Below are positions 8,723-16,446 of a stretch of 36,486 nucleotides of DNA, piece after piece. The stretch comes from Deltaproteobacteria bacterium (GTDB lineage: Bacteria; Desulfobacterota; Desulfobacteria; Desulfobacterales; SURF-15): NCBI GenBank assembly GCA_019309565.1, contig JAFDFZ010000042.1, positions 1 to 36,486 of the forward strand. The letters are read 5' to 3'. Under the pieces are notes generated by a model. It saw only the letters and a program-made list of their open reading frames with translations. It was not told where the DNA came from and did no database searches. How positions within the stretch are numbered: the first letter of the stretch is position 1; each line of letters starts with the position of its first letter. The position numbers and the translations under genes were made by a program.

Positions 8723-9012
8723 GCATCTATTCAGATGAAAATGCACGCGCAAGAGCGCTTCAGAAATCCATGGGATATACAGAGGAAGACCTAAGGCGGC
8801 CGCACGTCGGTGTTGCGAATTCATGGGCAGAAACCAGCCCCGGGTATGTTCACTTAAGATCAGCTGTCGATACCGTTAAAGCCGGGATTTGACAGGCTGG
8901 ATATACCCGTTATCCTTGTGCCCGGCGGAACTACGGATTGCGGTAGATACAGGGGGGGGCGAACATCGATATCACGTCTCACGACGCCCAGTGCTGGGCT
9001 CATGGAGTTGGC
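8722..9012 (+). pseudogene. Remnant of an IlvD/Edd-family dehydratase (dihydroxy-acid or sugar-acid dehydratase)
   Basis: Three short reading-frame pieces in this otherwise non-coding stretch read as parts of the IlvD/Edd family. Frame 1 (about 8722-8889) gives ARALQKSMGYTEEDLRRP then GVANSWAETSPGYVHLR and VKAGI before a TGA; this is the family N-terminus. A second frame (8888-8958) gives RLDIPVILVPGG...GRYRG, a block normally some 60-70 residues further on, so the intervening segment has been deleted. After a run of eight Gs (8952-8959) a third frame gives IDITSHDAQ, resembling the next family block. An internal deletion plus two frame changes mark a dead gene; everything beyond is missing and replaced by GRE1. 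Read by eye, not by alignment. Confidence 0.75.
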
Positions 9013-9034
9013 AGTAGTTTTATGAGGAATTACC

Positions 9035-11569
9035 ATGAATGAGAAGCTTTCTGAAAATGTCATATGGTGGCATCGCGCCGGGGTCCCAACAACCGGCTCC
9101 CTTTTTGAGGCACCGATTCTTGCTCCGGATCATCCCGAAGAGTTGCGCGTACAACGGCTTAGGGAGCGTCTGATGAGCAGGAAAAACGGGAAGGATGTCC
9201 ATATATCAATAGAACGCGCGCGATTGATGACCGAATCCTATCGGGGCACTGAAGCTGATCCGCCCGTCATTCGAAGAGCAAAGGCGATCGCCCATGTCTT
9301 TAAGCACATTCCAATATCCATAGAAGAAGATGAGCTTCTGGCGGGACGGCCCTGCGCATTTCCCGGTGCAGCAGAGATCGATCCGGAGTTTCACTCCTTA
9401 TGGCTGCTTGATACGCTCACCGTAAACGGAAAAGAAATGAGAGAGATCGATGCGCTTTTTTCAAGAGACACGGAATGTTACGGGATCGAGCCGGAGGACC
9501 TCCGGGAGCTTACAGAGGATATTCTTCCCTACTGGAAAGATAAAACCCACCATGCGCATATCTTAAATGAGCTTAACAGAAACTGCCCCGATGCCCTTGC
9601 TTATCTTAAGAACTCAAAAGCCTATCTTCCTCTTTTCGGCACCGGTGTCTGCCACACGATCCAGGATTATCTGTCTGTAATAGAGCACGGAATTGACGGC
9701 TTAAAGGCGGATATCATCTCACACATTCAAGCCCTGGACCCAGCCTGTCCGATCCGTAAAGATTTTCATCGCCTGATGAACCATTATCGGGCGATGATAA
9801 TCGTTGCAGATGCCGTTGTTGAACATTCCAGACGATATGAATCGCTTGCAAAGGGGCTTGCCGCAAAGACATCTGATCCGAAACGCGCAGAGGAACTGCA
9901 TGAAATTGCACGGGTCTGTGGAAAAGTGCCTCTTTATCCGGCCGAATCCTTCCGGGAGGCCATTCAGTGCCTTCACTTCATGCATGCTCTGACCCATTTG
10001 GCCGAAGGCGGTGCTTCTCATTCCCCGGGTCGGATCGATCAATATCTGTATCCCTATCTTAAAAAGGATCTTGAGAAGGGAATCATCACGCTGCAATTTG
10101 CCCAGGCATTGCTGGAACGATTGTTTATCCGCTTCAACGAAAGAATAAATGTGCTGAGCATGGAAGCCGCAGAGGGAAGGGCCGGCTTTCGGGCCAACGA
10201 CAACATTACTATCGGTGGGATCGACACGGATGGAAACGATGCCACCAATCTGCTCTCCCATATGGTACTGGAAGCTTACGCCCATGTCCATCTGGCGGAT
10301 CCACCTTTGTCGGTGAGGGTTCACAAAAATACTCCCGATGATTTCCTGCGAAAGGTTCTGGAAGTGCTCAGACTTGGGGGAGGAATGCCAAAGATCATCA
10401 ACGATGAGGTACTTGTTCCAGCCTTTCTGGCCAATGGGGTTTGCTTAAGGGATGCACGTAATTATGCGGACCTGGGGTGTCAGGAAAACGTTACGGATCC
10501 CAACTGCGGGGATCGATCCGATACCAACGGCCGAACCAACGCAGGATATTTTAACCTGCTGAAAATGATTGAGTTTGCCATCTTTAACGGGATCAACCCG
10601 GAAAACGGAATTCAGGCAGGCCCCAGCACGGGTGATCCTGAAAATTTCGAATCCATGGAAGCGTTTTTCAATGCGGTTCGCCGCCAACTGGAATACGGTA
10701 TTCGATCAAACGTCATTGTGAACAACACCATCGAGTATTGCTTTAAGCAATATACACCGAGCCCTTTTCACAATCTCATGCACCCGGGTACGAGAACCTC
10801 AGGGCTGGACTACAATGAGGGGGGATGCCGCTACAACTGGACCGGTGCCACCGGTGTGGGGCTTGCCAACTCGGCCGATACGCTGGCGGCTATCGCTCAC
10901 CTGGTTTACCAGACAAAAGAAGTTCAGTGGAACGAGCTCAAAACCGCGCTTAAGAACAACTGGATCGGGTTTGAGGAATTGAGAAGAAAGTGTCTCAATA
11001 TCCCAAAATACGGAATGGACGACGATCTGCCGGATCACTGGGCCAAACGCTATTCCGACCTATTTTTCGATATTTACGAAAGTTTCCCCACCCCAAGGGG
11101 CGGACGCTTCATTTGCGGGTTCTACAGTATGGGCACCTATGTCACCCTGGGCAAACATACCGGACCGACACCTGATGGGCGCTTTAGAGCCGAACGCCTG
11201 GCTGACGGGATGAGCCCATCTCACTACATTCGGCCCATCGGAGTTACCGCTGCCCATCGTTCGGTCAGCAAAATAGATGGCCTTCGCATGATAAACGGCG
11301 TTACCTATATCCAGCAGATGAACGTCTCCCATCTTCTTTATGACCGGGAGGTGTCAAAATGGGCCGATCTTGTGCGGACGTTTATCGACATAGGCGGGCT
11401 GTGTGTTCAGTACCTTGTGCTGAATGCCGAGGAGCTGAAAGAGGCGAAAAAACATCCGGAGCGATATCCGGATCTTCTGGTTCGTGTGGGAGGGTACAGC
11501 GCGCTTTTTACACGGCTGAGCCCTGAATTGCAGGATGCCATTATAGCACGGGTTGAGCAAAACTTATGA
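9035..11569 (+). CDS. Glycyl-radical enzyme GRE1 (PFL/diol-dehydratase-like superfamily)
   Basis: 844 residues. The active-site loop is LGCQENV with Cys482 as the thiyl-radical residue and Glu484 as likely base; the C-terminal glycyl-radical motif is VRVGGYSALF with Gly820 as the radical site. The GCxE pattern places it with dehydratases, lyases and decarboxylases (glycerol, propanediol and hydroxyproline dehydratases, choline lyase), not with pyruvate formate-lyase. It differs from GRE2 and GRE3 by an extra N-terminal stretch of about 40 residues and by Asn rather than Pro after Glu (GCQEN versus GCxEP). GAGGAA precedes the ATG. No activating enzyme is adjacent. A MITE begins at the base after its stop codon. 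The substrate is not identifiable; HypD-, CutC- or sulfonate-lyase-like functions are alternatives. Confidence 0.9.
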   Translation: MNEKLSENVIWWHRAGVPTTGSLFEAPILAPDHPEELRVQRLRERLMSRKNGKDVHISIERARLMTESYRGTEADPPVIRRAKAIAHVFKHIPISIEEDELLAGRPCAFPGAAEIDPEFHSLWLLDTLTVNGKEMREIDALFSRDTECYGIEPEDLRELTEDILPYWKDKTHHAHILNELNRNCPDALAYLKNSKAYLPLFGTGVCHTIQDYLSVIEHGIDGLKADIISHIQALDPACPIRKDFHRLMNHYRAMIIVADAVVEHSRRYESLAKGLAAKTSDPKRAEELHEIARVCGKVPLYPAESFREAIQCLHFMHALTHLAEGGASHSPGRIDQYLYPYLKKDLEKGIITLQFAQALLERLFIRFNERINVLSMEAAEGRAGFRANDNITIGGIDTDGNDATNLLSHMVLEAYAHVHLADPPLSVRVHKNTPDDFLRKVLEVLRLGGGMPKIINDEVLVPAFLANGVCLRDARNYADLGCQENVTDPNCGDRSDTNGRTNAGYFNLLKMIEFAIFNGINPENGIQAGPSTGDPENFESMEAFFNAVRRQLEYGIRSNVIVNNTIEYCFKQYTPSPFHNLMHPGTRTSGLDYNEGGCRYNWTGATGVGLANSADTLAAIAHLVYQTKEVQWNELKTALKNNWIGFEELRRKCLNIPKYGMDDDLPDHWAKRYSDLFFDIYESFPTPRGGRFICGFYSMGTYVTLGKHTGPTPDGRFRAERLADGMSPSHYIRPIGVTAAHRSVSKIDGLRMINGVTYIQQMNVSHLLYDREVSKWADLVRTFIDIGGLCVQYLVLNAEELKEAKKHPERYPDLLVRVGGYSALFTRLSPELQDAIIARVEQNL

Positions 11570-11670
11570 ACTCAAGTTTCGCACCCTATTTTACCGTAAA
11601 ATTGTAAATAGATCTTAAGTCGCCATCATTATAAGGCTTTACAACGCATTTAAGGGTGCGAAACTTGAGT
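11570..11670. mobile_element. MITE-like element, copy 1 (101 bp)
   Basis: Ends are perfect 18-bp terminal inverted repeats: ACTCAAGTTTCGCACCCT at 11570-11587 and its exact reverse complement at 11653-11670. It is flanked by a 5-bp direct repeat TATGA (11565-11569 and 11671-11675), a target-site duplication. The duplication contains the TGA stop of GRE1, so the element inserted exactly at the stop codon without altering the protein. It has no coding capacity and would need a transposase in trans. It differs from copy 2 at five positions. Confidence 0.88.
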
Positions 11671-11685
11671 TATGAAGACCAAGTT

Positions 11686-12708
11686 TCACATAAGGGGGTT
11701 TAGAAGAATCTTGACGTAGTCTTCCGGATGTTTTTCCAGCAGCTCAACGCCTTCGGCCAGCAGAGAGAGGGGAAGTATCTTTCCTACCATCTGCTTTACC
11801 TGAACCCTGCCGGAATGAAGCAGCCGGATTGATTCTGGAAAATCCTCAAGAAAATAAGTTCTGGCACCGATCACTTTCAACTCCTTGGTAAATGCGGGCC
11901 GATAGGCAATGCTCAGAGTGTCACTGTGAGGCACTGCCACCAGAACCAGATGGCCATCAGGCCGAAGCATCTCCATTGCATCTGCCAGTGTTTTTTCACT
12001 GCCCACCACATCGAAAACTACATCCGCCATTTTCATTTTCTTTCGCACAAAGCAAACCAGATCGGTTTCCAGGGGGTTGCACGTTAATTCAATTCCGACC
12101 TGCTTGGCGATGGCGCGTCTTTCAGCAATGGGTTCAGAGACGATCACCGCCGAAGCGCCGTATGCCAGGGCCACCTGGGCGGTAAGAAGTCCGATGGTTC
12201 CCCCGCCTATAACGACCACTCTCGCCCCCTGTTGAACCTGCCCGCGATGGTTGGCATGAACCGCCACCGCCGCAGGCTCCACCATGGCGCCCATCTCATT
12301 GTGCATCTGTTCGGGTAAATGAAAGACCCTGTCCTGATGGGCCACGATCTGCTCTGCGAAGTACCCTTCGGGCCGCAAAACACCGATGGTTTTGGCCTCA
12401 GGGCAGTGTGCAATACGTCCTGTTTTACAGGCGTCGCATTTTCTGCAGCCAAAGGCGGGGAACACGGTAACGCGGTCCCCGGGCTTGAACTGCGAATCTT
12501 CTGCAGCCTGCAAAATCTCTCCCATGGTTTCATGGCCCGGAACCATTGGATAGGGCGCAGCCGGATACTTCCCTCGAAGCAATGTCAAGTCCGTGCCGCA
12601 TATGCCGGCAAGCAATACCCGAATCTTAACCTCTTCTGCAGTCGGTATCGGCTCTTTAACCTCTTCAAGACAAAAATCGTTGGGACCTCTAAGCACGATC
12701 GCTTTCAT
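11686..12708 (-). CDS. Zinc-dependent medium-chain alcohol/polyol dehydrogenase
   Basis: 340 residues from the ATG at 12708; the open frame runs to 12750 inside a MITE, but AAAGGCGG just upstream and the family N-terminus MKAIVL fix the start. Catalytic zinc ligands are GICGTD (Cys) and PGHE (His, Glu). The structural zinc site is CRKCDACKTGRIAHC with four Cys. The Rossmann motif VIGGGTIG binds NAD(P). The sequence fits the sorbitol/threonine dehydrogenase-like branch that oxidises secondary alcohols of polyols. As last gene of the binding-protein/permease unit it probably oxidises the imported compound or a product of the radical enzymes. A MITE lies between it and permease 2, 28 bp before its start. 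Confidence 0.9.
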   Translation of the reverse strand: MKAIVLRGPNDFCLEEVKEPIPTAEEVKIRVLLAGICGTDLTLLRGKYPAAPYPMVPGHETMGEILQAAEDSQFKPGDRVTVFPAFGCRKCDACKTGRIAHCPEAKTIGVLRPEGYFAEQIVAHQDRVFHLPEQMHNEMGAMVEPAAVAVHANHRGQVQQGARVVVIGGGTIGLLTAQVALAYGASAVIVSEPIAERRAIAKQVGIELTCNPLETDLVCFVRKKMKMADVVFDVVGSEKTLADAMEMLRPDGHLVLVAVPHSDTLSIAYRPAFTKELKVIGARTYFLEDFPESIRLLHSGRVQVKQMVGKILPLSLLAEGVELLEKHPEDYVKILLNPLM

Positions 12709-12735
12709 TGGACCGCCTTTGTTGTAAAATTTGTA

Positions 12736-12836
12736 ACTCAAGTTTCGCACCCTGTTATACCGTAAAATTGTAAATAGATTTTAAGTCGCCATCATTATAG
12801 GGCTTTACAATGCATTTAAGGGTGCGAAACTTGAGT
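12736..12836. mobile_element. MITE-like element, copy 2 (101 bp)
   Basis: Same length and the same perfect 18-bp terminal inverted repeats as copy 1, with five internal substitutions (about 95% identity). It is flanked by the 5-bp direct duplication TTGTA (12731-12735 and 12837-12841). It sits between permease 2 (stop at 12847) and the dehydrogenase (start at 12708) inside a minus-strand operon, so it may affect readthrough or RNA stability. Its terminal repeats can pair into an 18-bp hairpin in the transcript. Confidence 0.88.
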
Positions 12837-12846
12837 TTGTAATCTT

Positions 12847-13689
12847 TCAGCCCTTTACCGCTCCCATACCCCAGCCTTGAATAAGGAACCGCTGAACGAT
12901 CAGGAAAAATATCAGGGCGGGAATGGTCACCATCACCGCCCCCGACATGAGCATCCCCCAATCCACCATAGCCGATTCATAGATATCCTGCAGTCCGATG
13001 GGCATGGTTTTCAGATGCCGGGAATTTAAAAGCACCCGGGCGAAAAGATAGTCGTTCCAGACAACCACAAAAGCGAACACCGAGGTTGCGATAAGACCGG
13101 GTAGCGCTTGAGGGATAACAATATAAACCATTGATTGAAACCGACTTGCCCCGTCGATGAAGGCCGATTCTTCAAGCTCTATTGGCATGGATTGAAAAAA
13201 GGCTCTTAGAATCCATAGGGTAAACGGAAGAGAAATGGACAAATAGGCCAGTATGATCCCCAAATGGGAATTGGTTAAATGAAAATCTTTCAACAGCATG
13301 AAAACCGGAATGATAATCATAATCGGGGCGAACATGTAAGTAAACAGCGTTAAGCTCGCTAATATTTCCTTGCCTTTATACCGGTACCGGGTAAGACTGT
13401 AAGCACCCAGTGTGGCGATGACAATGTCCAGTAAAACCGTCACCCCTGCGACGAAAATACTGTTTTTGAAATAGATAAAAAAATCAGTATCATTAAAAAG
13501 CCGGTAAAAGTTTGAAAGCGTGTAATGGGTAATAATTTTTGGTGGATACGCAAAAATTTCTCCCATCGGCTTGATAGCTGTCAACACCATCCAGAGAAGG
13601 GGCAGACCGCAGAATGAAAGCAGGGACGCAGCGCATACAAATATCACCAATCTAAAAGAGAGCTTCCGTAAAAACGTCTTCGTTTGCAT
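12847..13689 (-). CDS. ABC transporter permease, CUT1 MalG/UgpE-like
   Basis: 280 residues with about six membrane helices. The cytoplasmic EAA loop, which contacts the ATPase, reads EESAFIDGASRFQSMVYIVIPQALPG, typical of the second permease of carbohydrate (CUT1) importers. The ATG follows the stop of permease 1 directly (TAGATG) with GAGGAGGG inside the upstream gene, indicating tight translational coupling. It forms the inner-membrane channel with permease 1 and takes substrate from the binding protein at 14708-16123. No ATP-binding subunit is encoded nearby. Confidence 0.92.
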   Translation of the reverse strand: MQTKTFLRKLSFRLVIFVCAASLLSFCGLPLLWMVLTAIKPMGEIFAYPPKIITHYTLSNFYRLFNDTDFFIYFKNSIFVAGVTVLLDIVIATLGAYSLTRYRYKGKEILASLTLFTYMFAPIMIIIPVFMLLKDFHLTNSHLGIILAYLSISLPFTLWILRAFFQSMPIELEESAFIDGASRFQSMVYIVIPQALPGLIATSVFAFVVVWNDYLFARVLLNSRHLKTMPIGLQDIYESAMVDWGMLMSGAVMVTIPALIFFLIVQRFLIQGWGMGAVKG

Positions 13690-14565
13690 CTAACCCTCCT
13701 CTTCCCGCCGGTACAGACCGAAAAACAGCACTGTTAAAGTGACCAACATCAAAAAAAGGATGACGGATATGCAGGCCCCTTGGCCGGCTTGAAAAAACCT
13801 GAAGGTTTTTCTATAAGCATACACCGGCATGTTCTGAATATACTCCTGAAGCCCGCCGCCGGTTGCCATCAACCATGGAACATCAAATTTGGTAAACATA
13901 AAGAACGTCCGCAATAACACCACCACAAACAGCACATTTCTCAACTGGGGCAGGGTGATGTGGAAAAAGCGTTTCCACACACTTGCGCCGTCGATCTGGG
14001 CGGCTTCATACAGCGTGATATCAATGGTCTGCAATCGTGCCAGCAGACTGATTACCACAAACGGAAAAAACTGCCAGACCCCGACCAGTATCGTGGAAGC
14101 CATGATCAAGCTGGGCCCCAGCCAGACAAGAGGTTCATCCAGAATACCCAGTGTTTCCAGAAAATAGTTCACAGGCCCGTAGGTGGCGCTTAGCATCCAT
14201 TTCCAGAGTAAAATAGTGACAATAGTGGGAAGCATATAAGGAAACAGTGTGAACCCCCGTACCACTCCTCTGCCCCGAAAGGGCTGATTGAGCAACAGGG
14301 CTGCCGCAAGCCCCAGAACCACCTGCAGGATGATGGTACTGACGGCCCAGATAGTGCCCCTCCAAAAACTTTGCCAAAAGATGGGCTCTTTTAGAAGTTT
14401 GAAATAGTTGCTAAATCCCACATAATCAAAGTCAGGGTTGATGGTGTGCTTATTGGTGAAACTGAGCCACACAGAATACCCCACTGGAAAGAAGATAAAC
14501 CCGAAAATAACCAAAAGCGTTGGAAAAATCAGAAGATAACCCTGATACATTCTGGTTCCGTGCAT
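13690..14565 (-). CDS. ABC transporter permease, CUT1 MalF/UgpA-like
   Basis: 291 residues from the ATG at 14565; a TTG one codon earlier is less likely because GGAGGGG lies six bases before the ATG. It has about six membrane helices and the EAA motif EAAQIDGASVWKRFFHITLPQL. It is the first permease of the pair and belongs to the sugar/glycerol-3-phosphate-type (CUT1) permeases. It is separated from the upstream binding-protein gene by 142 bp containing a strong hairpin, and abuts permease 2 with no gap. Confidence 0.92.
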   Translation of the reverse strand: MHGTRMYQGYLLIFPTLLVIFGFIFFPVGYSVWLSFTNKHTINPDFDYVGFSNYFKLLKEPIFWQSFWRGTIWAVSTIILQVVLGLAAALLLNQPFRGRGVVRGFTLFPYMLPTIVTILLWKWMLSATYGPVNYFLETLGILDEPLVWLGPSLIMASTILVGVWQFFPFVVISLLARLQTIDITLYEAAQIDGASVWKRFFHITLPQLRNVLFVVVLLRTFFMFTKFDVPWLMATGGGLQEYIQNMPVYAYRKTFRFFQAGQGACISVILFLMLVTLTVLFFGLYRREEEG

Positions 14566-14638
14566 CAAGCCCCTCCGTTAATACCGCTGATCAAACATTC
14601 CGGCGCGAAAAACGTTTCCTGTTTGAGATCATACAAGA

Positions 14639-14688
14639 CATCCTCTCTTCGCATACCGGCTCACAGCCGTTTAGGCGAAGAGAGGATG
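14639..14688 (-). promoter_or_regulatory. Strong intercistronic hairpin between binding-protein and permease genes
   Basis: A 14-bp perfect stem (CATCCTCTCTTCGC at 14639-14652 with its complement at 14675-14688) encloses a second 5-bp stem (CGGCT/AGCCG, 14657-14661 and 14665-14669) with a CAC loop. No U-run follows on the minus-strand transcript, so full termination is unlikely. Its place, 20 bp after the binding-protein stop, resembles the hairpins that protect the upstream message and give excess binding protein over permease, as in malE-malF. Confidence 0.7.
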
Positions 14689-14707
14689 AAGTTTCAATTA
14701 TTTTGCT

Positions 14708-16123
14708 TTAGGCCTTTTTGGTACGGATAGGATCGGGGACCTGGTACCCCAGTTCCTTGATCAGGTTATTGGCCCGTTTGGTCATCCGCTCTCCAGCCTC
14801 CTTGGGTTTTCGTCGGCCCTGAATGACGGACATGATCTCATCGACGATGATTCCCGAATCAAAGACCTCTGCTATAAAGGGAATATTCTTTTCATGTGGC
14901 GCATAGACACCCACCGGCAGCGCCTGTTCTCTTTTGATATACTCTTCCTGTTGCGCAATCCAGCGTTTCCATATCTTCAGTTCCGGAAGTGCCTTGTAGC
15001 TGGGATCGTTGGCAAGGGACTTGGTGATGGGAAACATGTGAACAGGGTAGCAGGAAATATAGTTTAGGTATAAATCCTTTTCATAGAAAAGTTTTATCCA
15101 CTCCTTTGACAGATCGTGGTTTTTGGACTGTGAGAACACACACCACAGCTCTCCGTCAAGGTCCGTTACAGCCTTTTCTCCGCGGGGGCCTGGAGTACGC
15201 CAGACAGAGTAAAAATAGTCCTCAGAGCCCTTACCCGGTGCATATTTATCGATAGAAGCCGCGATTCTACCATAGCCGTGATCGATCAGGGTCGTTCTGC
15301 CCTGGCAGATTTCCGCGATCATACCCAGCCAGGATTGGCTCAGCCAGTCCGGAGGAACCACTTTTTCATCGGCAAGTTTCTTGATGAAAACCAGGACGTC
15401 TATGAACTCGTCTTTGTAGAAAACCGGATTCCAGTTCTCATCGTAGAAGCTTCCGCCGTTGGAGCCAACCCATCTTCCACAGTGCTCCTGCAAGAAGTAA
15501 CCGGATCCCGGCAGGCTCATCCCCCACTGCCGTTTCTTGGGGTTGGTGGCCGCTTTCAGGTACTCGATCTGCTCATCCCAGGTCTTGAACATGGGTGTGG
15601 TAAGACCCTCTGGAACCTTGTACCCCGCTTTTTCAGCCAGATCCTTACGAACAAGAACAACCGGACAGCCCACTTCATGGGAGATTCCCCACCGATGTCC
15701 GTCTAAGTATGCCATTTTCTTTACCGTCTCAAAGATATTGTCGATTCCCAGCGCTTCGTACACGTCGTCCAGCGGTACCAGGTAGCCTCGCTTTTGAAAG
15801 GTAATAAAATACTGCGGTTGAATCTGGCAGATGTCCGGTGGTGTGCCGGCAGCTATCGACGTGGTGAGTTTAGCACCGATACTCGCCCATCCGATCCCCT
15901 GCTGCTCCACTTTAACCCCTGGATGGAGTTTCTCAAACCGATCGCACACCTTCTGCACGGCCTTTACAGACACGTCGGAAGACTCCGTATGCCAGATCTG
16001 CAGCGTGGTTTTCTGTGCATGTGCCTTTGATGTAATAAAGGCCGGCCCTACTCCGGCCACCGCTGCTGTGGCGGCGACCCCCTTGAGAAAATCTCTTCTT
16101 TTGATTCCTTTTCCTTGAGCCAT
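14708..16123 (-). CDS. Extracellular solute-binding protein family 1, Tat-exported
   Basis: 471 residues. The N-terminus carries a twin-arginine signal (KRRDFLKG near residues 9-15), a hydrophobic alanine/glycine-rich stretch and an AHA cleavage-like site near residue 36. The mature part starts TTLQIWHTESSD and shows the usual family-1 features of CUT1 sugar-binding proteins (FEKLHPGVKVE, AAGTPPDICQIQ). It would deliver substrate in the periplasm to the two permeases downstream. Tat export implies folding before transport, sometimes seen in this family. AAAGGAGG seven bases before the ATG supports the start. It has its own promoter and palindromic operator (16278-16336), separate from GRE2 upstream. 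Confidence 0.93.
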   Translation of the reverse strand: MAQGKGIKRRDFLKGVAATAAVAGVGPAFITSKAHAQKTTLQIWHTESSDVSVKAVQKVCDRFEKLHPGVKVEQQGIGWASIGAKLTTSIAAGTPPDICQIQPQYFITFQKRGYLVPLDDVYEALGIDNIFETVKKMAYLDGHRWGISHEVGCPVVLVRKDLAEKAGYKVPEGLTTPMFKTWDEQIEYLKAATNPKKRQWGMSLPGSGYFLQEHCGRWVGSNGGSFYDENWNPVFYKDEFIDVLVFIKKLADEKVVPPDWLSQSWLGMIAEICQGRTTLIDHGYGRIAASIDKYAPGKGSEDYFYSVWRTPGPRGEKAVTDLDGELWCVFSQSKNHDLSKEWIKLFYEKDLYLNYISCYPVHMFPITKSLANDPSYKALPELKIWKRWIAQQEEYIKREQALPVGVYAPHEKNIPFIAEVFDSGIIVDEIMSVIQGRRKPKEAGERMTKRANNLIKELGYQVPDPIRTKKA

Positions 16124-16277
16124 GCTGCTACCTCCTTTCTGTGAGGGTTCCTGTTAAAGGTACAAGTCCCGGTTTAGACTACCACGTAACGCAGCACTGT
16201 TTGTCATGCTGTTACGGATAGTGCCTTCAGAATCCTTAACAAAGTCATGGAAAAACTTAGATAAGCGTCGAGTAGGA

Positions 16278-16297
16278 CTATCGTCAATTGACGATAG
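16278..16297. promoter_or_regulatory. Perfect 20-bp palindrome, operator of the transporter operon
   Basis: CTATCGTCAATTGACGATAG is fully self-complementary. On the minus strand it begins ten bases downstream of the -10 box of the adjacent promoter, overlapping or just after the expected transcription start, the classic place for a repressor site. The GTC...GAC half-sites recall GntR/FadR-family operators, but no such regulator is encoded in the window. Confidence 0.68.
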
Positions 16298-16307
16298 TTT
16301 TATAGAT

Positions 16308-16336
16308 TTTATAGCGCCATGTTTTTGAATTGTCAA
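16308..16336 (-). promoter_or_regulatory. Sigma-70 promoter of the binding-protein operon
   Basis: Read on the minus strand: TTGACA (16336-16331), 17-base spacer, TATAAA (16313-16308). The -35 is a perfect match and the -10 matches five of six. It is about 185 bp upstream of the binding-protein ATG and lies between GRE2 and that gene, so the transporter-dehydrogenase genes can be expressed independently of GRE2. Confidence 0.72.
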
Positions 16337-16446
16337 GAATTCATCGCAGATCTCAATGATTATAGGTAAAATCCAGGTATGACCTGGCACTGAGGAGCGG
16401 CATTTCCATTTTTCATTAAACTGGATTGACCTGAAATGGGATCCGG

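Noticed and set aside
8890..8892. TGA read as selenocysteine in the IlvD-like frame
   Set aside because: Similarity continues in a different frame after this point and a family segment is missing, so this is decay rather than recoding.
16380..16400. TGGCAC near 16390 as a sigma-54 promoter
   Set aside because: The -12 GC is not at the required distance and the orientation points away from the binding-protein gene.
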